Positions 33,651 through 41,867 of a stretch of 64,000 bases of DNA are shown here, one piece after another. The notes beneath the pieces are model-generated. The model had not been told where the DNA came from and made no database searches. It worked only from the letters and a program-made list of their open reading frames with translations. The position numbers and the translations under genes were made by a program. Origin of the DNA: Alkaliphilus oremlandii OhILAs (GTDB lineage: Bacteria; Bacillota; Clostridia; Peptostreptococcales; Natronincolaceae); contig NC_009922.1 of assembly GCF_000018325.1 (NCBI RefSeq), positions 868,001 to 932,000 on the forward strand, read 5' to 3'. The stretch's first letter is position 1. The number at the start of each line of letters is the position of its first letter.

Positions 33651-34676
33651 TTAAGGGCGAGCAAGATGACATTTTAAATCTAACAGTTCGATCTCTGTAG
33701 AAAGAAAATCTTCTTTGATCGGTTCACTCTTCATCAAGTCGGTGCTCAGATATTTTTTATTATCATCGGAAAAGATTGTAACAACGATAGCGTCCTTTCC
33801 TAGAGTTTCTTGGGCTAAAAGAGCACCTAAAAAATTTGCACCGGAAGAAATACCAACGCCTAAGCCCAATGTAGCAGATAGTTTTTGAGCGATAATGATG
33901 GCATCTCCATCATCAACATCGATGATGGGATCTAATTGATCCAGCTTTACTATGGGGGGAATAAATTCATCTGAAATACCTTGAATTCTATGTATGCCAA
34001 TCTTAGAGCCAGTTTTTAATGTAGGGGAATTGGAAGGTTCTAATGGATAAACCTTGATATTCGGGTCCTTTTCTCTAAAGTATTTCCCAAGCCCCATGAT
34101 GGTGCCCCCTGTACCCACGCCTGCAACCACAGCATCCGGCTTTAGATTGATTTGTTCAAGCTGATGCCAAATTTCTGGACCGGTGGTTCGATAGTGCGCT
34201 TCAACATTATATTCATTAGAAAATTGACAGGGGAGGAATACATTTCTGTTTTCCTTTGCAAAATCCTCCGTCATTTTGATACTGCCTAAGAAACCGCCCT
34301 GTTCATGGCTAACTAATTGGATATTTGCGCCATAGCTTCTGATTAGATTTTTTCTCTCCGCACTCATCCATTGGGGCATAAATATTGTGACCTTATGACC
34401 GAGCGCACTACCGATTGCAGCAAAAGAGATGCCCGTATTTCCGCTAGTGGCCTCCGCAATTAAATCTCCCGGTTGAATCTCACCATTTAAATAAGCTTGA
34501 CTGAGAACATGGATCGCCATTCGGTCTTTAATGCTACCTGTCAGATTATAGTGCTCTGCCTTAGCGAATATTCGACGTTCTTCACCTTTATATTTAAATT
34601 TAATTTCGAGCAAAGGTGTATTGCCGATCAAACCTCTCAATTCTTTAATACGATCTTGGATGATGGTTGTACTCAT
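33651..34676 (-). CDS. PLP-dependent cysteine synthase family protein
   Basis: The 341-residue enzyme has the fold-type II signature: LIGNTPLLEI, catalytic lysine in NLTGSIKDRMA (Lys 50), ATSGNTGISFA, and the phosphate loop AGVGTGGTIMGLG. The family makes or rearranges cysteine (O-acetylserine sulfhydrylase or cystathionine beta-synthase-like). The C-terminal ~30 residues (ELLDLKCHLARP) extend beyond a minimal CysK. The catalytic SGNTG loop is intact. With the cystine importer and selenoprotein it suggests a thiol or selenol metabolic unit; true substrate not shown. Confidence 0.85.
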   Translation of the reverse strand: MSTTIIQDRIKELRGLIGNTPLLEIKFKYKGEERRIFAKAEHYNLTGSIKDRMAIHVLSQAYLNGEIQPGDLIAEATSGNTGISFAAIGSALGHKVTIFMPQWMSAERKNLIRSYGANIQLVSHEQGGFLGSIKMTEDFAKENRNVFLPCQFSNEYNVEAHYRTTGPEIWHQLEQINLKPDAVVAGVGTGGTIMGLGKYFREKDPNIKVYPLEPSNSPTLKTGSKIGIHRIQGISDEFIPPIVKLDQLDPIIDVDDGDAIIIAQKLSATLGLGVGISSGANFLGALLAQETLGKDAIVVTIFSDDNKKYLSTDLMKSEPIKEDFLSTEIELLDLKCHLARP

Positions 34677-34858
34677 CGTAGCCCTCCTTTATGAAGAATA
34701 ATTCTGAATATTCATTTAAATAACATTTACCCATTATTTAATGTTTATAACGAAATAAAGATATTTATTATACCTTTATTTAGGAAAAAAGCTTTATTGT
34801 GGAGGAAGAACCCATGTGATATAGTATGATCAACCACATAAAAAGGAGGTAATATCCA

Positions 34859-36910
34859 ATGAAGAAAAAATTACCCATAATACTGATAATTATGCTGTTT
34901 GTTACCAGTATAAATCCATTGATGGTAAATGGTCTCAGTCCATTTCCATTAGAGATTAATAACGAAGCATATGAACCGAAAAATATGCCATTTGTTTGGG
35001 AGGATAGTATATTCTTACCCCTAAGGGAAATCGGAGAGAAAATAGGTTACGAGGTCAAATGGGATGAAAATCGTCGTGCTGTGGATTTAACCCGAAATAA
35101 CGAAAGTTTAAAATTATATGTAGATTCAAATGAGATCGTCTTAAATGGTGGAGCACTTACCCTATACCATCTTCCTGTAGTAAAGGAAGATCGGGTATAC
35201 GTAGGAATCGATTTATTCTCCAATTACTTAGAGAATATTGTGGCTTTCAGCAATGGCTATACCAAAATATCCATCGATGAGAAAAGACCATCTACGGAGG
35301 GGATCTTTACAGAGTCTAAAGATGAAGCCCTTAAAAATAAACTAAAGCATTTTATGAAAATATATACAGAGAATCAAAATTTCCAAGGCAGTGTATTGGT
35401 GGCAAGGGGAAATGAGATTTTATTAAATGATGGCTACGGATATAGTAATGAAGTTCTTGGGATAAGAAATAACAATCAAACTAAATTTGCAATTGGATCT
35501 ATCACGAAGCAATTTGTAGGTGCTGGAATCGTTCAACTAGAAGAGAAGGGTCTCTTAAATTTTGATGATAAGGTCAGCCAATATGTAGCAGGATTAAAGC
35601 ATGGTGATAAAATTACAATTCATCATTTATTGACCCATACATCCGGTCTTGTCAATGCTACAGAATTGTTAGAATTCTATGAGCTCACAGAATCTACACC
35701 AATGGAAATCGTAAATCTAGTGAAGGATATGGACTTAATTTTCAATCCGGGTGAGCGATTTGCATACAATAATACGAACTATATTTTATTGGGAATGATT
35801 TTAGAAAAAGTATCGGGAGAGACCATGGAAGATTATTTCCACCATCATTTCTTTGAACCAGCTGGAATGAAAAATACGGGTGTTTCTTATGGAAAGCGTC
35901 CAGGCTTTAATATTGCTACGCCTTATCAAGGGTATGTAGAAACTTATGAGGTTGATGACCAACCCCTCTTAGAAAATGCTTATGGCGCAGGAAACGTATA
36001 TTCTACGGTAGAGGATATATATCGATGGAATGAAGCTTTAGAAGGAGAAACAGTTCTATCCAAGGCAGCGAAAGAGAAATTGTTTAAAGGCCATGCGGAA
36101 ATGGGTGGACTACAATATGCTTACGGCTGGATGGTGGGGGAAGACCAAGGGGGACAGTTCTATCAACATGATGGATCAACTTTAGGGTTTTCAGCACTTT
36201 CTCGCAAGCATGTAGACAAGGATACCACCATCGTTATATTAGCCAATAGAAGGCTACAGAAGGTGTATGAAATTGCAGCAGCCTTAGAGGTTATTTTAAA
36301 TGGGGGAAATATAGAAGACAACCAAATTCCTAAACTGCCAGAAGCAATAGAGATGAACCCGAAGGAATATGAAAGATATATAGGGCGATACAATGTGTTG
36401 AATCCACTGAACATGGACAACATGGTAATGGATGTATTTGTAGAAGAAGATCAGCTTTTCCTGCAAGTGGATGAACAAGAGATCGTAGAGATATTCTCAA
36501 AAGGAAATCATCAATTTTTCACTAAAATCATGGATGCACATATGATCTTTGAATTGGGTGAGGACGGCATCGCCCATAAAATTGTGTTTACCCAAATGGG
36601 AATGGATTTTAAAGGATATAAAGAAGGATATGAAAAAGAAGAAGTTGTCATAGAAGAAGAAATATTAAAGAACTATGTAGGTGTTTATGAACTAGAAGAA
36701 GGATTTGATCTAAAGATTACTTTAGAAAATGGAATCCTGTATTTAACACCAACAGGGCAAGGAACCATGGAACTGAGTCCAATTTCTCAGACGAAGTTTG
36801 AGCTCATGGTAGTGGATGCCAGTATGGATTTTATTGTTGAAGAGAATGGTGCAGTAAATAGCTTATACTATCAACAAGGGGCCTATGAAAAAGTAGCTCA
36901 TAGAAAATAA
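34859..36910 (+). CDS. Secreted serine hydrolase (beta-lactamase class C/PBP4-like) with N-terminal copper-amine-oxidase-like domain
   Basis: The 683-residue protein has a signal peptide (KKLPIILIIMLFVTSINPLM), a copper-amine-oxidase N-like domain at 30-140 (WEDSIFLPLREIGEKIGYEVKWD), then a penicillin-binding/beta-lactamase-type domain with SITK (Ser 214, Lys 217), YNN near 305 and HDG near 430. A further C-terminal part contains two lipocalin-like repeats (YIGRYNV, YVGVYELEEG) as in DUF3471/DUF3887-type hydrolases. It probably acts on cell-wall peptides or D-amino esters outside the cell. ATG 34859 follows AAGGAGG. Confidence 0.88.
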   Translation: MKKKLPIILIIMLFVTSINPLMVNGLSPFPLEINNEAYEPKNMPFVWEDSIFLPLREIGEKIGYEVKWDENRRAVDLTRNNESLKLYVDSNEIVLNGGALTLYHLPVVKEDRVYVGIDLFSNYLENIVAFSNGYTKISIDEKRPSTEGIFTESKDEALKNKLKHFMKIYTENQNFQGSVLVARGNEILLNDGYGYSNEVLGIRNNNQTKFAIGSITKQFVGAGIVQLEEKGLLNFDDKVSQYVAGLKHGDKITIHHLLTHTSGLVNATELLEFYELTESTPMEIVNLVKDMDLIFNPGERFAYNNTNYILLGMILEKVSGETMEDYFHHHFFEPAGMKNTGVSYGKRPGFNIATPYQGYVETYEVDDQPLLENAYGAGNVYSTVEDIYRWNEALEGETVLSKAAKEKLFKGHAEMGGLQYAYGWMVGEDQGGQFYQHDGSTLGFSALSRKHVDKDTTIVILANRRLQKVYEIAAALEVILNGGNIEDNQIPKLPEAIEMNPKEYERYIGRYNVLNPLNMDNMVMDVFVEEDQLFLQVDEQEIVEIFSKGNHQFFTKIMDAHMIFELGEDGIAHKIVFTQMGMDFKGYKEGYEKEEVVIEEEILKNYVGVYELEEGFDLKITLENGILYLTPTGQGTMELSPISQTKFELMVVDASMDFIVEENGAVNSLYYQQGAYEKVAHRK

Positions 36911-36998
36911 AAAAGGATTCTTAGGTTCAATATTCCACTTCAAAGTATTACCTAAATATCTAAGATTGCCAAATAATTTGATATGGAGGCGTGATATT

Positions 36999-37427
36999 GT
37001 GAGAAAGAAGCATATTATTTTAGGGATGATTCTAATAATTTATAGCACTTTGTTTTTTATAGGCTGTAGTGGAAAAGAAAATAAGGAATTGAGCTATGAA
37101 ATCATTTCCTTTGAAAATGCACCGAAGGAAGTTCAAGAAAGAATGAGATGGCATGAAGAGCGTAACCCAAAGCATTATTCAAATGAAGGTTACAACGCTA
37201 GTGGAGGATTTGACTTAGGAAAAGAAAGATATGTGTATTTTATAGTGAATGAAGGCAGTCTACCTAAAATTTTAGAAGTTGTTCCAGACGAAGCTTACGG
37301 CAGAGGAATCATAATCAAACATACCAGTGAAAATAAAGACAACGCAAAATTTCCCGATACCTCAGTTATAGTAAAACTCAATGAATATTATGGAGAGATT
37401 GCTAATGTTTTTATAAGTCACCCATAG
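36999..37427 (+). CDS. Small lipoprotein of unknown function
   Basis: The 142-residue protein starts at GTG 36999, nine bases after GGAGG; an in-frame ATG-like start at 36966 has no site. The N-terminus (RKKHIILGMILIIYSTLFFIGC) has a lipobox with Cys near residue 23. The mature part is polar with two conserved-looking strands (YVYFIVNEGSLPKILEVV, DTSVIVKLNEYYG). No family recognised. It lies 88 bases downstream of the serine hydrolase and may share its transcript. Confidence 0.7.
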   Translation: MRKKHIILGMILIIYSTLFFIGCSGKENKELSYEIISFENAPKEVQERMRWHEERNPKHYSNEGYNASGGFDLGKERYVYFIVNEGSLPKILEVVPDEAYGRGIIIKHTSENKDNAKFPDTSVIVKLNEYYGEIANVFISHP

Positions 37428-37485
37428 AGTATACAGAGACGATCTATAGGTCATTTGTTTTTTGTAAACAATAAAATTTAAAAAG

Positions 37486-37521
37486 AAAGGATATATTGTG
37501 TGTCTATGATATATCCTTTTT
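37486..37521 (+). terminator. Terminator after the lipoprotein gene
   Basis: AAAGGATATAT (37486-37496) pairs with ATATATCCTTT (37509-37519) followed by TT. It stands before the convergent chromate-transporter genes. Confidence 0.8.
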
Positions 37522-37623
37522 ACATTCCTGGATAATTTTAAAAACGAGCCCCTGTTTCCTCAAAGTAGTCCGGTATATTAAGCAATCACTGGTCGTAAAA
37601 AATGTAGCAGACAGTAGGGGGTA

Positions 37624-38184
37624 TCAATAAATAAACAGACCTACAGCACCAGTCAACCCTATAATTAGCATGGGATTTAATTTATATTTCCTCAATAAAA
37701 ACATGGATAGTGTGAACATAATGATTGCGGCAATGTTGACGCTGGTTCCTTTAGAATCTAAGGAATCACTACCAATAAAGGCAATTAGAATAATGGTCGA
37801 TGCAGCAGAGGCAATCAACCCGACAGAGCTGGAGCGTAGCCCCTTTAATACATTGGAAATACTATGGATATTTTTATATTTGTGAAAGAATTTGTATAAG
37901 AGTATAGAAATAATAAATCCTGCTAGAATACTTCCTAAGGTGGCCGCAACTGCCCCAGAGATACCAGCCAGTCGTATTCCTACAAAAGAAGCAGTATTCA
38001 CAACCAAAGGTCCTGGTGTCATTTGGGAGATTGTGATAATATCCGTATATTCTTGGAGGGTCAGCCAATTGTAAGAATTCACCACTTGCTCTTGGATGAG
38101 GGGAATGATAGCGTATCCGCCACCAATACTGAATGAACCGATCTGTAAAAAAGCGATAAATAATGTAAGTATATTTTTAGTCAT
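37624..38184 (-). CDS. Chromate/anion transporter, short-chain CHR subunit 2
   Basis: The 186-residue membrane protein is half of a bipartite CHR-family transporter, with the family motif SIGGGYAIIPLIQEQV near the start and MTPGPLVVNTASFVG following. Short-chain CHR pairs form heterodimers that export chromate or move other anions. Its start overlaps the end of the partner gene by eight bases. Both are transcribed away from a LysR gene. Confidence 0.88.
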   Translation of the reverse strand: MTKNILTLFIAFLQIGSFSIGGGYAIIPLIQEQVVNSYNWLTLQEYTDIITISQMTPGPLVVNTASFVGIRLAGISGAVAATLGSILAGFIISILLYKFFHKYKNIHSISNVLKGLRSSSVGLIASAASTIILIAFIGSDSLDSKGTSVNIAAIIMFTLSMFLLRKYKLNPMLIIGLTGAVGLFIY

Positions 38185-38755
38185 TGAGCGTCGTTCCTCC
38201 TTTCCTTGTCATATAAGTTTGCACAAAACATAAAAAAGAGCAGGAAAGAATAATAAATAGGACATGAACCTTAAAGAAGAAACTGGCTATAAATGCAGTA
38301 GGAGCCATGAATGTAAATAACCAATTTTTTTCTTTTAAAATTCCTTGAACCATATCCACTACCAAGTCCACAATAGTAGCAGCGACACCTGCTTCCATCC
38401 CCTTTAATATTGCAGAAATAATCCGATTGTCCCGGAAAGATTTATAGAAAAAAGATATGACCGATAATATTAGTAAAGGTGGCAAGATTGTCCCAAGACA
38501 GCTAATAACGGCACCTGTAATTCCAGCAATACGATACCCTATCAATACAGCAATATTCACTGCAATAGCACCCGGTGTTGATTGGGCGATGGCAGCCATG
38601 TCTAACAATTCTTTCTCACTAAAGAGCTCCAAATCAGTGACGAAATACTTACGCATCATGGGGATCACAACATATCCACCTCCGAAAGTAAAAGCGCTGA
38701 TAGAAAATGTGATTTTGAAAAGCGAGCCATATCGTTTAAACTTTTTTATATTCAT
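38177..38755 (-). CDS. Chromate/anion transporter, short-chain CHR subunit 1
   Basis: The 192-residue membrane protein shares with its partner the TFGGGYVVIPMMRKYF and QSTPGAIAVNIAVLIG motifs of the CHR family, plus about five to six membrane helices. As the first gene of the pair it is the likely partner in the functional dimer. It is transcribed divergently from the LysR regulator; the 121-base intergenic region probably holds both promoters. Substrate could be chromate or another oxyanion. Confidence 0.88.
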   Translation of the reverse strand: MNIKKFKRYGSLFKITFSISAFTFGGGYVVIPMMRKYFVTDLELFSEKELLDMAAIAQSTPGAIAVNIAVLIGYRIAGITGAVISCLGTILPPLLILSVISFFYKSFRDNRIISAILKGMEAGVAATIVDLVVDMVQGILKEKNWLFTFMAPTAFIASFFFKVHVLFIILSCSFLCFVQTYMTRKGGTTLND

Positions 38756-38876
38756 AGGAAAATACCTCCATAACTTTAAATGCCAACACGATTAGTATAC
38801 ACCTTGATTCAAGATAGGTATAATAGTATAATTTTATGAAATATATAACCAAATGGTTATTAAAAAGGAGCTCCAT

Positions 38877-39749
38877 ATGAAAATTAGACATTTACGTATT
38901 TTTAAAGTTGTATGCGAAGAAGAGAGTATTACGAAAGCAGCAGAAAAGCTATTTATGACACAACCGGCAGTGTCGAATGCCATCAGTGAATTAGAAGATC
39001 ATTTAAAAGTATGTCTGTTTGATCGAATTTCAAGAAGAATCTATTTAAATGAAACCGGTAAATTGTTTCTAAAAAAGGTAATAACGCTACTGGAGTTATA
39101 CGAAGATTTAGAGAAAAATGTAAAGGAATTGGAAGAGAATGCAACGATTCGAATTGGCTCAAGCATAACAATTGCAAATTTTATTTTGCCAAAATCCATC
39201 GTAGAATTTGAAACAATGTATAAAAATACGCCAACAAAAGTTATCGTTGGAAACGCTGGAAAAATCGAAGAGATGCTAGAACATAATGAAATTGACTTAG
39301 CCTTAATCGAGGGTGTTATTTATAATGAGGAGTTGATAAAAATTCCATTTTCCTCCTATCCATTGGTAATGATATGCTCGCCAAAGCACAAATTTGCCCA
39401 GCAAGGACCCATAGATATCAATCAGGTGATACAAGAAAGATTGCTACTTCGGGAAAAAGGAAGCGCAATTCGGGATGTTTTTGATAGTGCTTTACTTCTT
39501 CATAATATAAGTGTCAATCCAAACTGGACGAGTACCAATTCACAAGCACTAATTCAAGCAGTAAAACAAAATTTAGGAATCAGTGTATTGCCTAAAATTT
39601 TAGTAGCGGAAGAAATTGCTAGCGGTCAATTAGTAGAGATCAAAGTAAAAGATTTTGAGTTAGTGAACATGAACCATATAGTATTTCATAAGGATAAATT
39701 TCAAACAACGAGCTTTAAAGCCTTGGTTGAAATAATCAAAAATAAATAA
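38877..39749 (+). CDS. LysR-family transcriptional regulator
   Basis: The 290-residue protein has the LysR helix-turn-helix (MKIRHLRIFKVVCEEESITKAAEKLFMTQPAVSNAISELEDHL, residues 1-43) and a periplasmic-binding-like effector domain. The start is ATG 38877 after AAGGAG; in-frame ATG 38853 precedes that site. Its divergent position suggests it controls the CHR transporter pair, and the CysL/CbbR-like effector domain (RIGSSITIANFILPKSIVEFE) suggests a small anionic ligand. This is inference from position. Confidence 0.9.
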   Translation: MKIRHLRIFKVVCEEESITKAAEKLFMTQPAVSNAISELEDHLKVCLFDRISRRIYLNETGKLFLKKVITLLELYEDLEKNVKELEENATIRIGSSITIANFILPKSIVEFETMYKNTPTKVIVGNAGKIEEMLEHNEIDLALIEGVIYNEELIKIPFSSYPLVMICSPKHKFAQQGPIDINQVIQERLLLREKGSAIRDVFDSALLLHNISVNPNWTSTNSQALIQAVKQNLGISVLPKILVAEEIASGQLVEIKVKDFELVNMNHIVFHKDKFQTTSFKALVEIIKNK

Positions 39750-39773
39750 GTTCAAGGATAATAAACTCTATAA

Positions 39774-39809
39774 AAATAGCTGACGAAGAAAATTCTCCGC
39801 CAGCTATTT
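39774..39809. terminator. Terminator between LysR and Dps genes
   Basis: AAATAGCTG (39774-39782) and CAGCTATTT (39801-39809) pair around a loop that also contains a short internal pairing. A-run on the left and T-rich right flank suit convergent transcripts. Confidence 0.7.
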
Positions 39810-39831
39810 CTGAAATTATTTTGAATCAACC

Positions 39832-40266
39832 TTATTTTAGCATAGAATTGAGGAACCAAATATTTTTGCTAAAGTAAGCAACGTATCCTTCGAAGACTGC
39901 AACTGTTTCAAAGTCGTTTTCTTCATCAGCCATATTTCTGATTTCCAATGCTAATTCTTTCATGGATACCATATCGTTTTTCACCACTTCTAAAGATTCC
40001 TTAATTGAAAAGTCTTTTGCCTTGACCTCTTCTACGGTTGCATTGTCTAGATATTCGGCCATCGTAGAAAGTGGGGTTGCATTTTTCATCTTTAACAGCT
40101 CTGCAACTTCGTCTAAATCTTCGAAAAATTTGTTATAAACTTCTTCCGTAAAGTTGTGAATCTGCATAAATTGGTTTCCTACAACGTTCCAGTGAATATT
40201 GTGGAACTTTACGTTTAGTACAGCTAAGTTTGATAAATACCGCTGTAATAAATCTAAGTGTTTCAT
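39832..40266 (-). CDS. dps: Dps/ferritin-like DNA-protection protein
   Basis: The 144-residue protein is a four-helix ferritin-like Dps: LQRYLSNLAVLNVKFHNIHWNVVGNQFMQIHNFTEEVYNKFFEDLDEVAE carries the ferroxidase residues (His 24 region, His 27-type, Asp/Glu on the next helix). Dps dodecamers oxidise and store iron and can bind DNA under oxidative stress. The gene reads away from an HxlR regulator; the 113-base intergenic region holds A/T-rich dyads but no clear PerR box was judged certain. Confidence 0.9.
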   Translation of the reverse strand: MKHLDLLQRYLSNLAVLNVKFHNIHWNVVGNQFMQIHNFTEEVYNKFFEDLDEVAELLKMKNATPLSTMAEYLDNATVEEVKAKDFSIKESLEVVKNDMVSMKELALEIRNMADEENDFETVAVFEGYVAYFSKNIWFLNSMLK

Positions 40267-40379
40267 AAAATCCCTCCTTAGAATTTTTATAGTTTCTTTA
40301 TATTGTGCTCTGTTTACTTATATTATATGATACAATAAAGATAACAAAAAGGGACAAAATTGTTCGTAGAGGTGATAAA

Positions 40380-40685
40380 ATGAAAAATAAAGTGTCCAGT
40401 GGATTTGAAATTGTACAGGATTTAATTAAGCTGAGATGGGTTCCTGAAATATTAAAATCCATCGATCTTGGAAACCACCGATACAGTGATATTTTAAAAA
40501 GTATTCCGTATATGAGTCATACAGAATTAAATCGAAAATTATTTATATTGATGGATCGACAAGTGATTCATAAGCAAGTAGAAAATCAGGGCACCCAGTA
40601 CATGCTACTTGATTTTGGTAAAGATTTAATTCATATATTTTACCATTTAGAGGAGCTAGAGGATAAATATGTACAGAATTTTTAG
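40380..40685 (+). CDS. HxlR-family winged-helix regulator
   Basis: The 101-residue protein matches HxlR/DUF24 regulators: KLRWVPEILKSIDLGNHRYSDILKSIPYMSHTELNRKL and the winged segment RQVIHKQVENQGTQYMLLDFG. These sense redox-active quinones or aldehydes, often through an N-terminal cysteine; none is visible here. ATG 40380 follows AGAGGTGA; the in-frame ATG-like start at 40305 is far upstream and lacks a site. It is divergent from Dps, so an oxidative-stress role is plausible. Confidence 0.85.
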   Translation: MKNKVSSGFEIVQDLIKLRWVPEILKSIDLGNHRYSDILKSIPYMSHTELNRKLFILMDRQVIHKQVENQGTQYMLLDFGKDLIHIFYHLEELEDKYVQNF

Positions 40686-40759
40686 GACGATATAAAAAGA
40701 TGAGATATAGTAATTGGAATTACAGGATTTTAGCAGATTACCTCCAGTAATATAAATGA

Positions 40760-40918
40760 TATCTTAATGAAGGCTACGCAGAAAGAAGCAAAGGAAAGGA
40801 TCCCAGAATTTCTGAAAATGAACAAATTTGGATGAGCAGAGCTTACCGTAGAAAAGAACGGTTTAATCCTATAGATTATTGGGATCATTATGGCAATATT
40901 GTACCGAAGCATGTATAA
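40760..40918 (+). pseudogene. Small gene remnant between HxlR and RsbQ-like genes
   Basis: An uninterrupted 52-codon frame without a start gives a coherent hydrophilic tail (EGYAERSKGKDPRIS, then WMSRAYRRKERFNPIDYWDHYG) ending at TAA 40916. It looks like the C-terminal end of a real small protein whose N-terminus is lost; the family was not recognised. The rest of 40686-41036 shows nothing else. Confidence 0.35.
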
Positions 40919-41036
40919 TAAGAGGACGCAAGGCAGGCATGCATAGGGTGTCTAAAATTATAATGTGTTAGATCCTAAGATGATAGTAGAATATGAATCA
41001 GTACAAGAATAATATATTTTATAGGAGGATGTTTTC

Positions 41037-41846
41037 GTGAAGGATATTCTGGTGAGGAATAATGTAACAATATTGGGTGAGGGAAAGCAGACATTGGTTT
41101 TTGGTCATGGATTTGGCTGTTCTCAAAAAATATGGAAAGATATGGTGCCCTATTTTTTAAAGAACTTTCGGGTTGTTTTATTTGATTATGTAGGATCTGG
41201 TCAATCGGATTCTTTTGCATACGATAGAGAACGCTATCGTACCCTACATGGATATTCTCAGGATTTATCTGAAATTCTAGAGGTCTTAAATACGGATTCT
41301 ATTATTTTCGTAGGGCATTCTGTCAGTTCCATGATTGGGCTTCTTACTTCTATTGCTAAACCAGAACTCTTTAAGGCCTTAATCATGATTGGACCGTCTG
41401 CAAGATATATGAATGACTTACCAGAATATTATGGTGGATTTAACGAAAGGGATATCCGTGCATTGCTTAAAATAATGGAGAGGAACTTTATTGGATGGGC
41501 CTCTGCCAATGCGGCAGATTTAATGAATGCACCAGAACAGCCGAACTTAGCCAAGAAGCTTGAAGAAACGTTTCACGCAGAAGATCCGATCATCATGAGA
41601 AACTTTGCTGAAGCAACATTTCTATCCGATCATAGAGTGGATTTAGCGAAGGTGACAGTGCCCTCCCTAATCATTCAGTGTTCAGAGGATAGTATTGTAC
41701 CAATTGAAGCAGCTCATTATATAAATGAACGAATAAAAGATAGTGTATTAAAGGTTATGGAAGTAAAAGGTCATTACCCTCAATTGAGTCTTCCAAAGGA
41801 AACATCGATGGTAATACTGGATTATATAGAACGTATTTTAGTATAA
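41037..41846 (+). CDS. RsbQ-like alpha/beta hydrolase
   Basis: The 269-residue protein is close in pattern to RsbQ: HGFGCSQKIWKDMVPYF, GHSVSSM with the nucleophile Ser 95, Asp 218 in CSEDSIVP and His 246 in KGHYPQL, one residue off the Bacillus triad numbering. RsbQ is a positive regulator needed for the PAS-phosphatase RsbP, likely by making a small hydrophobic ligand. Here it lies 21 bases before a PAS-GGDEF gene, with GTG 41037 behind AGGAGG, so it may supply the ligand for that sensor. Related to plant strigolactone/karrikin receptors. Confidence 0.88.
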   Translation: MKDILVRNNVTILGEGKQTLVFGHGFGCSQKIWKDMVPYFLKNFRVVLFDYVGSGQSDSFAYDRERYRTLHGYSQDLSEILEVLNTDSIIFVGHSVSSMIGLLTSIAKPELFKALIMIGPSARYMNDLPEYYGGFNERDIRALLKIMERNFIGWASANAADLMNAPEQPNLAKKLEETFHAEDPIIMRNFAEATFLSDHRVDLAKVTVPSLIIQCSEDSIVPIEAAHYINERIKDSVLKVMEVKGHYPQLSLPKETSMVILDYIERILV

Positions 41847-41867
41847 TTTGGATAAGAGGAATCGAAT

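Noticed and set aside
40267..40379. PerR box between Dps and HxlR
   Set aside because: The A/T dyads match the consensus poorly, so no call was made.
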